A stretch of DNA of 64,000 nt from NCBI GenBank assembly GCA_020846535.1, contig JADLDR010000118.1, positions 62,001 through 126,000 on the forward strand, written 5' to 3'. Each line of letters opens with the position of its first letter. Position 1 is the stretch's first letter. The notes under the pieces were generated by a model that saw only the letters and a program-made list of their open reading frames with translations, ran no database searches and had not been told where the DNA came from. This DNA comes from Armatimonadota bacterium (GTDB lineage Bacteria; Armatimonadota; JADLDR01). Below are positions 50,696-60,645 of this stretch, piece after piece. The translations under genes and the position numbers were made by a program.

Positions 50696-51016
50696 CTACG
50701 CCTCGATGCGGCGGACGGAAACCTTTTCCGGCTCCGCCGATACCGCCGCATCGGGCGCAGGGGAAAGCGTCTGGTTCGCCTGGGACTCGACCCGCGAGAG
50801 GCGGCCTTCGATCCGTTTAAGCCGGGCGTCGAACCCCAGGATAAACTGCTCGTAATCTTTGCGAAGTTCGTCGAGCTTGCGCTCCAGATCCTCCCCGGCC
50901 CGCATTTTGGATTCCATTCGCATCTTCTCCAGCTTGAAACGCTGGCTCATGTAAACGATTGCCACCACCATGATAAACGGTGCCAGAGGAATCATGAGCG
51001 CCAGTTCGTTCTCCAT
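50696..51016 (-). CDS. TM plus coiled-coil small protein, paralog 2 of a tandem triplet
   Basis: MSQRFKLEKMRMESKMRAGEDLERKLDELRKDYEQFILGFDARLKRIEGRLSRVESQ. Confidence 0.75.
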   Translation of the reverse strand: MENELALMIPLAPFIMVVAIVYMSQRFKLEKMRMESKMRAGEDLERKLDELRKDYEQFILGFDARLKRIEGRLSRVESQANQTLSPAPDAAVSAEPEKVSVRRIEA

Positions 51017-51059
51017 CCGCCTCTCCTCACTCAACCCAACGAAACGCCTGCCGCCTGCT

Positions 51060-51374
51060 TTACCGCCCGGCCCGCCCCACCTGGACTTCTTCATTCCCGG
51101 CCTTTTCCACGGGCACGAACCGGGCCGAGGGTTCGGAATCGCCGATCATCTGCTGGCGCTCGGACTCCAGTCGGGCGATCCGGCTCTCCAGGCGCTTGAG
51201 GGTGGCGTCGAACCCCAGGATGAACTGCTGGTACTCCTCGTGCCAGGCATCGATTTTGCGCTCCACATCCTGATTGTTGCGCTGGGCCGTGGTCAGCTTC
51301 AGGCTTTCCAGTTTATACCAGTGAACGATAGCGACGATTGCCACCACCATCGCAAAAAGAGCGAATGCTGCCAA
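51060..51374 (-). CDS. TM plus coiled-coil small protein, paralog 1 of a tandem triplet
   Basis: VHWYKLESLKLTTAQRNNQDVERKIDAWHEEYQQFILGFDATLKRLESRIARLESERQ. Confidence 0.75.
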   Translation of the reverse strand: MAAFALFAMVVAIVAIVHWYKLESLKLTTAQRNNQDVERKIDAWHEEYQQFILGFDATLKRLESRIARLESERQQMIGDSEPSARFVPVEKAGNEEVQVGRAGR

Positions 51375-51465
51375 TACTATTCACCTTCCTCCTTCATCAT
51401 GCTGTCCGCAGAGGCGTTCCCCCGCTTCCTTCTTTCATAACGGAGAGCGCCCCTTGAAGGTTACG

Positions 51466-51810
51466 CTACCCGGGCGGCCATTTCATCTGTCGGCCCGCGA
51501 GAAGATGGATGTGTAGATGGTCGACGCTCTGTCCCCCGTGCGCGTTGCAGTTGATGACCAGGCGGAAACCGTCCTCTGCGAAGCCCTTGTCCGCCGCGAC
51601 CCGGTTGGCCGCCAGCAGCATTCGGCCCAGGAGCCCGGCCTCGCTCTCGCCCACAGCCAATATATTCTCGAAATGGCTTCTCGGGATGATCAGGATATGC
51701 GCCGGCGACTGCGGGTTGATATCGTAAAACGCCAGGATATCCTTATCCTCATAGACCGTCTGAGGGACGATTTCCTTCGCCGCCATCTTGCAGAAAACAC
51801 AATCGGACAT
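51466..51810 (-). CDS. HIT family (histidine triad) protein
   Basis: CVFCKMAAKEIVPQTVYEDKDILAFYDINPQSPAHILIIPRSH...GGQSVDHLHIHLLAGRQMKWPPG. Confidence 0.96.
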   Translation of the reverse strand: MSDCVFCKMAAKEIVPQTVYEDKDILAFYDINPQSPAHILIIPRSHFENILAVGESEAGLLGRMLLAANRVAADKGFAEDGFRLVINCNAHGGQSVDHLHIHLLAGRQMKWPPG

Positions 51811-53152
51811 CTTCGGCTCCTTGGGATTGATTTTCGACAACCGACCCCCGGATTCCCTCGCCTGCCGCTTTTTCGGCTCGGACGGGCACGATGGCCCCGC
51901 GCCGGGCCGTTCTCGCCTCGAAGGAGACGCGCAGGTAGTTGGGGGAAAGGCCGGAGGCCACGCCGGTTTCCGGGTCAAACTCCTCCACCAGCACATCCAG
52001 GACGCGCCCGGTCTGGCTTTCCGCAAAACGGCAGCCCATCTCGGCGCTCAGGCGGATCAGGCGCTTGCTGCGGGCGGCCTTCACCGGCTCCGGCACGCTG
52101 TCGGGCAGGGAGGCGGCTGCCGTTCCGGGGCGCGGGGAATAGCGGAAAACGTGGATTTTCGCAAACCCCATTTCCTCCGCGAAGCGGAAGCTATTTTCAA
52201 AGGCTTCCTCGCTTTCCGCCGGGAAGCCCGCCATCATATCGGTAGTGATCGAAACGTCCGGCAGCCGCTCTCGCAAGCGGTCGGCAAGAGCGCGGAAAGA
52301 TGCGGTGGTGTAGCGCCGGCGCATGGCCCTGAGAACCGTATCGTCTCCGCACTGCAAGGGCAGGTGGAAGTGCGGGCAGACCTTCGGGCAGGAGACAGCC
52401 GCCTCGATGATGCCATCGGAAACGTCCTTCGGATCTATCGAACTCAGGCGGATGCGCTCCAGCCCATCGATGGCGGCCAGGCCGGTCATCAGGCTGGCAA
52501 GGTTACGGTAGGCCCCCAGGCGGATGCCGGTCAGTACCACTTCCTGATAGCCGCTTTCCACCAGCCGCCGCGTTTCCTCGAACAGTTCCTTCGCCGGGCG
52601 GAGCATGTTGCCGGGCCGGGAATAAGGGATGATGCAGTAGCTGCATTTCAGGGTGCAGCCGTCTTGAACCTTCAGGGTGGCCCGGGTGCGCTCGTATGGG
52701 TTTCCCTCACGGCCTAAAACGTCCGTGCAGCCGATTTCCGGGTTGGCCGGCAGCAGGGGCAGGTTCAGCACATCCCGGATATAGGCCCCTACCTCGTCTG
52801 CCAGGCGATCCTTTTCCCCGTGCCCCAGCGCCAGGGTGACGCCGGGCATGTGAAACAGGGCGTCCTTCTCCACATGGGCCAGGCAGCCGGTCGCAACCAC
52901 AATCGGGCCGTTCTCGCCCCTTGTGCCGCGCCGGAGGGCGTATCTGGATTTCTGGCTGGCTTCCCCGGTCACCGCGCAGGTATTGACGATATATACATCC
53001 GCCTCTTCGGGCCGGGCTACCACCTGAAACCCCAGAGCGCGAAACTGCTGCAATATCTGCTGGGACTCATACTGGTTCACCTTGCAGCCCAGGGTCGAGA
53101 CGGCGACCGTCCGCGGCGCTTTTCGTTCCGGCATCCGATGCTCCTGTTCCAA
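51749..53152 (-). CDS. mtaB: tRNA (t6A37) methylthiotransferase MtaB-like
   Basis: VAVSTLGCKVNQYESQQI...VQDGCTLKCSYCIIPYSRP...HFHLPLQCGDDTVLRAMRRRYT. Confidence 0.93.
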   Translation of the reverse strand: MEQEHRMPERKAPRTVAVSTLGCKVNQYESQQILQQFRALGFQVVARPEEADVYIVNTCAVTGEASQKSRYALRRGTRGENGPIVVATGCLAHVEKDALFHMPGVTLALGHGEKDRLADEVGAYIRDVLNLPLLPANPEIGCTDVLGREGNPYERTRATLKVQDGCTLKCSYCIIPYSRPGNMLRPAKELFEETRRLVESGYQEVVLTGIRLGAYRNLASLMTGLAAIDGLERIRLSSIDPKDVSDGIIEAAVSCPKVCPHFHLPLQCGDDTVLRAMRRRYTTASFRALADRLRERLPDVSITTDMMAGFPAESEEAFENSFRFAEEMGFAKIHVFRYSPRPGTAAASLPDSVPEPVKAARSKRLIRLSAEMGCRFAESQTGRVLDVLVEEFDPETGVASGLSPNYLRVSFEARTARRGAIVPVRAEKAAGEGIRGSVVENQSQGAEDVRLCFLQDGGEGNRPSDGL

Positions 53153-53410
53153 AACCCTTCCACCAGGCCCCTTCCCGGTGATGCTTAAAGATTATCCTCA
53201 TTTTACTACACCCGTCCCGCCCCCGTCAATATCGCGTATCTCGGTCTAATGGCGTAGTTCTTCCTCCTCCTAAAGAGGCAAACAAAAATCCGCCCCTTGC
53301 CTGTATTGATATCCAGGGAAAACGCCTATAATAAAGGTGATCAATGTAAAACCTTGCCTCTTCGTAATAGGGGACCCGTCGCCCGGCCACTTGGGCGGCG
53401 GTTTTGTTTT

Positions 53411-54286
53411 TCAGGGGCGTCGGGCTGCGTGGACGGCGTCGGCAAGGCGGGCCAATTCGGGGAGGGAGAGCGTTTCGCCGCGCGTCATGGGGCCGATGCC
53501 GGCCTTTGCCAGAACCGCGCAAACCTCATCTCGGGAGAGACCAATGCCTGCCGCCCCGGACAGAGCGTTGAGGAGGGTCTTGCGGCGCATCTGGAAGATG
53601 CCTCGCACGACCGCAAAAAAGAGGGACTCATCGGCGACCTGCACAGACGGCTCCGGGAGCGTCTCGAAGCGCACCACGGAGGAATCCACCTGCGGGGCGG
53701 GCATGAATACCGTTCGCGGGACCTCCAGGGCGATCCGGGGCCGTACGGCGTACTGGACGAACACGGTCAGGGCCCCGTAATCCTTTGTGCCCGGCCCGGC
53801 GATCAGCCTGCGGGCCACTTCCTTCTGCACCAGGAGCGTCCATGTCGAGAAATGTCGGCGGTGGGCCAGCAGCTTTTCCAGGACAGGGCTGGTGATATAG
53901 TAGGGCAGGTTCGCCGCCACATGTACCGGATCGCCCCCGAAATGCTCCTTCGCCAAGGCCGGCAGGTCCGCCGTCAGGAAATCCTGATGGATGATCCGCA
54001 CATTGGGCAAATCTCCCACGGTTTTCTCCAGCACGGGGAGCAAGACGGCGTCGATCTCCAGCGAAACGACCTTCCGGGCGGCCCCGGCCAGCGCCCGGGT
54101 GAGGGTTCCGATCCCGGCCCCGATCTCCAGCACACCGTCCTCCGACCCGATATCCGTCACCTCCACGATCCGCTTGAGTACATTGACATCCACCAAAAAA
54201 TTCTGCCCGAGTGCCTTCTTGAGGCGCAGGCCGTGCCGATCCATCAGGGAGCGCACATATGCGGGCGAAGTGAGGGAAGGTGTCAT
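53411..54286 (-). CDS. rsmA: 16S rRNA (adenine1518-N6/adenine1519-N6)-dimethyltransferase
   Basis: LKKALGQNFLVDVNVLKRIVEVTDIGSEDGVLEIGAGIGTLTRALA...ANLPYYITSPVLEKLL. Confidence 0.95.
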   Translation of the reverse strand: MTPSLTSPAYVRSLMDRHGLRLKKALGQNFLVDVNVLKRIVEVTDIGSEDGVLEIGAGIGTLTRALAGAARKVVSLEIDAVLLPVLEKTVGDLPNVRIIHQDFLTADLPALAKEHFGGDPVHVAANLPYYITSPVLEKLLAHRRHFSTWTLLVQKEVARRLIAGPGTKDYGALTVFVQYAVRPRIALEVPRTVFMPAPQVDSSVVRFETLPEPSVQVADESLFFAVVRGIFQMRRKTLLNALSGAAGIGLSRDEVCAVLAKAGIGPMTRGETLSLPELARLADAVHAARRP

Positions 54287-54311
54287 GGACTCTCGCAAAC
54301 GAAAATAAAAT

Positions 54312-54335
54312 GGAGCCGCTGCGTTGAGCGGCTCC
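54312..54335 (-). terminator. intrinsic terminator downstream of the cold-shock gene
   Basis: GGAGCCGCT gcgttg AGCGGCTCC followed on the minus strand by attttatttt. Confidence 0.8.
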
Positions 54336-54423
54336 GTACACAGAACGCGGGAAACAGCCGTTTCTTGAGGTGCCCGGGCGGCTGTCTTACGCTGTCCCGG
54401 ATTTTGGCAAAAGGTTTTGCGGA

Positions 54424-54624
54424 CTAGAGAACTACCACGTTGGCAGCTTGCAGCCCTTTCGGCCCTTGCACTACTTCGAACTCAACCTGCTGGCCCTCGG
54501 CTAAGGTCTTGAACCCGTCCTTTTGAACTGCCGAGTAATGCACGAATACATCCTTGCCTTCTATGGTTTCGATGAAGCCATAACCCTTGGCATCATTGAA
54601 CCATTTAACTCGTCCGGTCGCCAC
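54424..54624 (-). CDS. cold-shock protein (GTG start)
   Basis: [67 protein letters not shown] aaaggaggt. Confidence 0.95.
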   Translation of the reverse strand: MATGRVKWFNDAKGYGFIETIEGKDVFVHYSAVQKDGFKTLAEGQQVEFEVVQGPKGLQAANVVVL

Positions 54625-54746
54625 TCTCCAACCTCCTTTGGGTACTTCTAAGTCGAAAGTCAGGAGGTTCGAAGGCTGACTTCTCACGACACCATCCTTC
54701 AGACTTAGACTCTTGTGAGTTTCTTTGTATGCGGCACCTGTGACGC

Positions 54747-54775
54747 ATTATAACACAATTGTTGAGCTTTGTAAA
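54747..54775 (-). promoter_or_regulatory. sigma70 promoter of the cold-shock gene
   Basis: Minus strand TTTACA - 17 nt - TATAAT. Confidence 0.7.
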
Positions 54776-54953
54776 GACCCTTTGTGCATAATACGGGCAG
54801 AATTTCTCAAAAAAGTCGCCCGCCCTGTGCGAAATTTTTTCACGCAAGCAGGAATAAACCGCCCGACAGCTAAAACCCATAGAAGAAACACGCCCGTTTC
54901 GAGTTCTTCCGGCCCGCCTCGTCCGCCGGAGGCTCTACTGATAAGGAGGCATC

Positions 54954-55715
54954 ATGTCCGATTTAACCCCCTGCGTCCTGGCTTTCATGGCCCATCCGGA
55001 CGACATCGAATTCACCTGCGCCGGAACGCTCGCCCGGCTTTACAAGGAGTACGGCTGGCGCGTCGCGATGGGAACTTCCACGCCCGGAGACTGCGGCTCG
55101 ATGGAGCTGCGGCCCGAGGATATCTCGCGCACCCGCCTGGGCGAAGCCCGCCGCTCCGCCGCCATGCTGGACGCGGACTTCTACTGCATCGGTGGCCGCG
55201 ACCTCTTCGTCTTCTACGACCGCCCGCACCTCCAGAGGGTCATCGAGGTGGTGCGAACGGTGCGCCCCACCATGGTCGTCACCCACAGTCCCAGCGATTA
55301 TCTGCTGGATCATGAGGTGACCAGCACCCTGGTACGGGCCGCCGTTTTCTGTGCCTCGTGCCCGAATATCTTCACCGACGCCGCGGATCCGCAGCCCGCC
55401 ACCCGGTTTGTTCCCCATGTCTATTACGCCGACCCGATGGAAGGCCACGACATTTTCGGCAAGGATATCACCCCCGATTTCGTGGTCGATATCACGAACA
55501 CCATCGATCTGAAGGAGCAAATGCTCTGCTGCCACGCTTCCCAGCGCGAATGGCTCCGCGCCCAGCACGGCCTGGACGAGTATGTGATGGGTATGCGAAG
55601 CTGGGCCGCCGAACGCGGCAAAACCATCGGTAGGCCCTTCGGCGAGGGCTTCCGGCTCCACCAGGGACACGGCTATCCCCATGAGGATATCTTGCGGAAA
55701 CTGCTGGTCCCGTGA
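54954..55715 (+). CDS. PIG-L (LmbE-like) deacetylase
   Basis: VLAFMAHPDDIEFTCAGTLARLYKEYGWRVAMGTSTPGDCGS...THSPSDYLLDHEVTS. Confidence 0.95.
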   Translation: MSDLTPCVLAFMAHPDDIEFTCAGTLARLYKEYGWRVAMGTSTPGDCGSMELRPEDISRTRLGEARRSAAMLDADFYCIGGRDLFVFYDRPHLQRVIEVVRTVRPTMVVTHSPSDYLLDHEVTSTLVRAAVFCASCPNIFTDAADPQPATRFVPHVYYADPMEGHDIFGKDITPDFVVDITNTIDLKEQMLCCHASQREWLRAQHGLDEYVMGMRSWAAERGKTIGRPFGEGFRLHQGHGYPHEDILRKLLVP

Positions 55716-55787
55716 GGACCGATTGTAACGTATGCGCCCTTCCCAGCCACCGGAACTTTCGCTTGAGCAGGAACACACCTTAAATCG

Positions 55788-55905
55788 ATGTCCTTACGAG
55801 GGGCATAGCGACGCGGCAATTTCCAGTGCCACAAATGTCCAAGAAGGCTCGCCCATTAGTGTGATCCTGGAGATTGCCGCGTCACTATGCTCCTCGTAAG
55901 GACAT
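55788..55905. repeat. palindromic dispersed repeat, copy E
   Basis: 14-bp perfect terminal inverted repeat ATGTCCTTACGAGG/CCTCGTAAGGACAT; internal gcggcaatttccag...cctggagattgccgc. Confidence 0.85.
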
Positions 55906-55964
55906 ATGCGCCAAAGCCTTGAACCCAGGAACCATGCCTTCTCTACTTTGTCCGGAGGCATTAT

Positions 55965-56834
55965 ATGTTTCGCCTCGCTCTCAAATCGTTAATTTTCATT
56001 CCCCTTATCCTCCTTGCCTCCGCCGCCCGGAGCCAAAGCCTTGTAGCTACCGCCTCCCCGGAGGCCGCCCAGCCGGGCGGCATTGCCGTCATTACGGTTT
56101 CCTCCCCGGCTGCGGATGCGATCCAGAAGATGGCGGTTCGCCTGCGAAACGAGTCGTTTGCAGGCTATCGCCTCGGGAGCGTCTGGAAAGCCGTTGTCGC
56201 CGTGCGCGCCCTGACGAAGCCAGGGGTCTTTCCGGCTGCTGTGACGGTCACAGGCCGGGACGGAAGCGAGACCGGAACGGCGGTGAATGTGCGCGTCCTC
56301 CCTAGAGCCTTCCCGACGCAAAAAATCAGGGTGGCCCCTTCTAAATCGGGCCTCATGTCGCGGGATATCCTGGCCCGGGAATGGGAGATTCTGGTCGCCG
56401 CGATGAAGGAAAGCCGCCCGGAGCCTCTCTGGGGGGGGAAATTTACCCTCCCCGTCGCCAGCCGGGTCACCTCCGATTACGGCAAGAAACGCTACCTCAA
56501 CGGGCGGCTCTGGGGCCAGCACTCCGGCATCGACCTTACGGGCAGCGCGGGCGTTCCAGTGAAGGCCCCGGCCCCCGGGCGCGTGGCCTATGCGGGCAAG
56601 CTCTGGATGCGCGGCAACACCATGATTATCGATCACGGCTTCGGCGTTTTCTCCCTTTTCAACCACCTGTCCGCATTTGATGCGGCCATGGGGGAGAGTG
56701 TCCGGGCCGGCCAGCCGGTCGCCCGCGTGGGCGCTACCGGGCTGGTCACCGGACCGCACCTCCACTGGGAGGTTCGCATCGGAACGGTTCCCGTCAATCC
56801 CTGGCCCCTCGTCCGAAACGGCCTGCCCCTTTAG
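55965..56834 (+). CDS. M23 family metallopeptidase
   Basis: SDYGKKRYLNGRLWGQHSGIDLTGSAGVPVKAPAPGRVAYAGKL...GPHLHWEVRIGTVPVNPWPLV. Confidence 0.93.
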   Translation: MFRLALKSLIFIPLILLASAARSQSLVATASPEAAQPGGIAVITVSSPAADAIQKMAVRLRNESFAGYRLGSVWKAVVAVRALTKPGVFPAAVTVTGRDGSETGTAVNVRVLPRAFPTQKIRVAPSKSGLMSRDILAREWEILVAAMKESRPEPLWGGKFTLPVASRVTSDYGKKRYLNGRLWGQHSGIDLTGSAGVPVKAPAPGRVAYAGKLWMRGNTMIIDHGFGVFSLFNHLSAFDAAMGESVRAGQPVARVGATGLVTGPHLHWEVRIGTVPVNPWPLVRNGLPL

Positions 56835-56843
56835 GCGGAGAAT

Positions 56844-59105
56844 ATGCCCATGAAATCCGGCCTACCGCTGCTTATCCTGCTGCTCTTTTCCGCTCCCGGA
56901 TTCGCCTGGGGCAAGGAGGCACGCATGAACGAAGCATCGTCCTATCCCGATCCCTTCAATGTCGTCTGGACGGACCCCGGCCCGGACAGTTCGGCCTCCA
57001 TGCCGCTCGGCAGCGGCGATGTGGGGCTGAATGTGTGGGTGGAGGCAGGTGGAGACCTCCTCTTTTACATCGGCAAAGCCGACGCCTGGAGCGGGCAGAA
57101 CCAACTGCTTAAGCTGGGCCGGGTGCGCCTCTCCCTGGCCCCCAACCCCTACCGGCAAGGGCTACCCTTTCGCCAGACGCTCCGGCTGAGGCAGGGCGAT
57201 ATCGAGGTGCAGGCGGGAGAGCCGGATTCCACCATCTTGACCCGCATCCGGGCCGACGTGATCCTTCCGGTCGTATTTCTGGAGGTCGAGAGCCGCAAGC
57301 CGGTGGAGGTCCGGGTCAGCCTGGAAATGTGGCGCGAGACGGCGTCCCTTTCCGGAGAGGATCCGAATGTCGCCCTTCCCGCAGGCTCGGAAGATGCCGT
57401 TGTGCCCGGCAAAGACCGCATCCTCTGGTTTCACCGGAACCGGACATCGATTTATCCGGCCTCCATGCGCCTGCAAGGGCTGGGGAGTCTCCTCTCCGGC
57501 CTTCCCGATACGCTGATCCACCGCACCTTCGGGGGTATGATCCGAGGGGAGGGCTTTGTCGGCGAGACGCCTTATTCCCTGAAATCCGTGCAGCCGGGGA
57601 AGCGTTTCATCCTGGCGGTTCACCTCCTCACCATGCAGACCGATACGGCCCAAGAGTGGGCCGACCGGCTGGAGAAGCAGGCCGAGCGGGTGGAAGCTGT
57701 TCCCGCTGGAAAGGCGCGGAACGCCCACAATCGCTGGTGGGGCGATTTCTGGAAGCGGAGCCGGATCGGGGTGTCCGGGCCGGAGCCGGAGATCGAAACC
57801 CTGAACCGGGGGTACGCCTTGCAGCGGTTCATCAGCGCATGCGCGGGCCGGGGAGCCTATCCGATCAAATTCAACGGCTCGCTCTTCACGGTCGATGCCC
57901 GGGAGCCGGGTGAGACGGGCGATGCCGACTACCGGCGCTGGGGCGGCTGCTACTGGTTCCAGAATACCCGGTTGGCCTACTGGCCGATGCTGGCCTCCGG
58001 CGACTTCGACCTGATGCCGCCTCTTTTCAGGATGTACCGGGCTATGCTGCCCCTCGCCCGGGAGCGCACCCGCCTCTACTTCGGCCATTCCGGGACCTTC
58101 TTCCCTGAAACCCTCGCCTTCTGGGGCCTCTACGCTGACGACAACTACGGGATGGAACGGGAAGGCAAGCCCGTCTCCCATGTCGATAACACCTACATCC
58201 GGCACTATCATTCTGGCGCTCTGGAACTTCTTGCTATCCTGCTGGACTATTACGCCCACACGCGGGACGCCGAATTCATCCGGGAGACGATCCTGCCCCT
58301 GGCGGGCGGGATTCTCGATTTCTACGATAAGCATTATCCCCGCGCCGATGGGAAGCTGCGCTTCGAACCGGCCCAGGCCCTCGAAACATGGCAGGAGGCC
58401 GTCAATCCCCTCCCGGAAATCGCGGGGCTGAAGTGGGTTCTGGACGGGCTGCTGAATCTCCCGCCCGCGCAGACCGGGGCCGACCGGCGGGCCGCGTGGA
58501 AGCGGCTCCTCTCCGAACTCCCGCCCCTGCCCGCAGGCCGGGAAAACGGCCAGCCGTTCCTGAAGGCCGCCTCGGATATCCTGGCCCCGGCCATGAACTC
58601 CGAAAACCCTGAGCTTTACGCCGTCTTCCCCTATCGCCTCTACGGGGTCGGGAAGCCGGAGATCGCCGCCGCGGTCGAAACGTTCCGCCGGCGCATCTAT
58701 CAGGGCAACGAGGGCTGGCGGCAGGATCCCATTCAGGCCGCCCTCCTGGGCCTGGCCGAACCGGCCCGGCAGATGGTACTGCAGCGATTTTCCACCAAAC
58801 ACCCGGGCAGCCGCTTTCCCGCCTTCTGGGGACCGAACGCAGACTGGATCCCGGATCAGGATCACGGCACGGTCGGCCTCATGGCCCTTCAAACCATGCT
58901 TCTCCAGGCTGAGGGCCGCAAAATCCTGCTCTTCCCCGCCTGGCCTGAAAATTGGGATGTCTCCTTCCGCCTGCACGCCCCCTATAAAACCACGGTGGAA
59001 GGCGTCTGCCGCCGGGGCAAGCTGGAATCCCTTCAGGTAACCCCCGCCAGCCGGAGGAAGGATGTTGTGCTGGGAAGCGGGATAGAAACGGAAAAACCTT
59101 TGTGA
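56844..59105 (+). CDS. DUF5703/GH95-like (alpha/alpha)6 glycoside hydrolase
   Basis: WTDPGPDSSASMPLGSGDVGLNVWVEAGGDLLFYIGKADAWSGQNQLLKLGRVRL... Confidence 0.75.
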   Translation: MPMKSGLPLLILLLFSAPGFAWGKEARMNEASSYPDPFNVVWTDPGPDSSASMPLGSGDVGLNVWVEAGGDLLFYIGKADAWSGQNQLLKLGRVRLSLAPNPYRQGLPFRQTLRLRQGDIEVQAGEPDSTILTRIRADVILPVVFLEVESRKPVEVRVSLEMWRETASLSGEDPNVALPAGSEDAVVPGKDRILWFHRNRTSIYPASMRLQGLGSLLSGLPDTLIHRTFGGMIRGEGFVGETPYSLKSVQPGKRFILAVHLLTMQTDTAQEWADRLEKQAERVEAVPAGKARNAHNRWWGDFWKRSRIGVSGPEPEIETLNRGYALQRFISACAGRGAYPIKFNGSLFTVDAREPGETGDADYRRWGGCYWFQNTRLAYWPMLASGDFDLMPPLFRMYRAMLPLARERTRLYFGHSGTFFPETLAFWGLYADDNYGMEREGKPVSHVDNTYIRHYHSGALELLAILLDYYAHTRDAEFIRETILPLAGGILDFYDKHYPRADGKLRFEPAQALETWQEAVNPLPEIAGLKWVLDGLLNLPPAQTGADRRAAWKRLLSELPPLPAGRENGQPFLKAASDILAPAMNSENPELYAVFPYRLYGVGKPEIAAAVETFRRRIYQGNEGWRQDPIQAALLGLAEPARQMVLQRFSTKHPGSRFPAFWGPNADWIPDQDHGTVGLMALQTMLLQAEGRKILLFPAWPENWDVSFRLHAPYKTTVEGVCRRGKLESLQVTPASRRKDVVLGSGIETEKPL

Positions 59106-60259
59106 TCGAATCCCGACGGGATGCTGCTGCCGTGGTCAGCCTGGTGATGGGGTGGATGTTTTTGTCCGGCATGATCGGAACCGGCATGATCGGCCCCAAC
59201 CGTTCCTCCATCGAGGGGGAATACGGGGTCAGCCATACCCTTTTCGGCCTGACGGTCGCGCTGATTCAGATCGGCAGCGCTGCAGGCGTGCTGCTGGCTG
59301 CCCCGCGCCTGCGTCGCTTCCCTCGCGTAAACCTCCTGATGGGCGGACTGGCCTTTCAGGTGGCGGGCTTTGTCTCGGCCTGCGCCACCCGCAGCGTCTG
59401 GGGCGCGGTGGCCGGGTGGACGCTCATCACCCTGGACACGATCCTGAAGGCCATCACCAACTCCATCAGCGCCCGGCTCTGGGCGGACAATCCCCGCAAG
59501 GGAGTGACCCTCCTGCATGGCTCCAACGGCATCGGGAAGGTCTTCGGCCCCCTGATCGCCTTCGCCTGCCTTTTCTTCTACTGGCGCTGGAGCTTCGCCG
59601 CGGTAGGGGTCATTACCGCGCTGGTGCTGCTGGCCTTATTCGCCCGCTACCGCAGCTTCAACGGGCTGGGGGCGCAGGAGAACCGGGAACCCTCCCGTGC
59701 GGACAGGGCGGTCCTGAAGCGCCCCTTCTACTGGCTCTGCGTTATGCCCTTCGGGATGATCTCCGGCGGGGAGCTTGCCTTCGTGACCCTCCTGCCCCTC
59801 TTCTGTGAAAAGCAAAAGGACATGTCCCCCGAGGCGGCCAGCCTGATGCTGACTGTCCATCTCACCGGTCTGGCCGCAGGGCGCTTCATCTCCGCCCTCT
59901 CCGGCGGGAAAGCCAGTAATGCGACCATTATCGCCGTCTGCCTGTCAAGCGGGCTGTTCGCCGCTCTCGCCCTGCTGACGGACAGCATTCTTCTGCGGGC
60001 CGCCTGTCTTTTCTTCTGCGGCGGCCCCTTTTCCAGCACGTGGCCCACCTATTACGCCCAGGTCTCTCGCCTCCTGACCGGCCACCGGGAAATGCTCGAT
60101 TTCGGCAGCAGCCTGAGCAACACGGTCGGCATCTCGATCTGCATCTTCGCCAGCAGCAAAATTGTCGATATCAACCTGATGGCCGCCATACTCTTCGGCC
60201 CTGCTGTGCTATGGCTTTTCGGGATTCTCTTTTATTTAGGGCCGTATCTGAGAGGATAA
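59102..60259 (+). CDS. MFS transporter
   Basis: About 12 hydrophobic segments; FLSGMIGTGMIGPNRSSIEGEYGVSHTLFGLTVALIQIGSAAGVLLA. Confidence 0.9.
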   Translation: MIESRRDAAAVVSLVMGWMFLSGMIGTGMIGPNRSSIEGEYGVSHTLFGLTVALIQIGSAAGVLLAAPRLRRFPRVNLLMGGLAFQVAGFVSACATRSVWGAVAGWTLITLDTILKAITNSISARLWADNPRKGVTLLHGSNGIGKVFGPLIAFACLFFYWRWSFAAVGVITALVLLALFARYRSFNGLGAQENREPSRADRAVLKRPFYWLCVMPFGMISGGELAFVTLLPLFCEKQKDMSPEAASLMLTVHLTGLAAGRFISALSGGKASNATIIAVCLSSGLFAALALLTDSILLRAACLFFCGGPFSSTWPTYYAQVSRLLTGHREMLDFGSSLSNTVGISICIFASSKIVDINLMAAILFGPAVLWLFGILFYLGPYLRG

Positions 60260-60645
60260 GGTGGTTTCGTAGGGGCGCGCCTGCGTGCTTGCCCCATACG
60301 CATCCAGATCAGGTCTTCTGTCCCACCGAGGCGGGATTCGGGGCTTTGATAGACCGTTACCTAACCCCCCTGCCCCCTTCCCGAAGCGGGCAGGGGGAGG
60401 AGATGGCACCGTAAATGACCACACAATCTACTCCCCTCTCCCCGAAACGGGGAGAGGGGTTAGAGGAGAGAGGTAACCCCGCCCCCATGACCGGAGGATC
60501 TTTCCCCTTATCTTGTCCCTATGGGGCAACCCATCGGGTCGTCCTCCCAGGCGAAAGTCCTGGTAGCATCATGGCGGCGAGGCGGCCACCTACAGGCCCC
60601 CTGGTATGACCCGACAAACAGAAATCCCCCCTAGCGAGGTGACAT

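Noticed and set aside
57162-58976. 604-aa minus-strand ORF
   Set aside because: Antisense shadow of the DUF5703/GH95-like gene; no recognisable motif.
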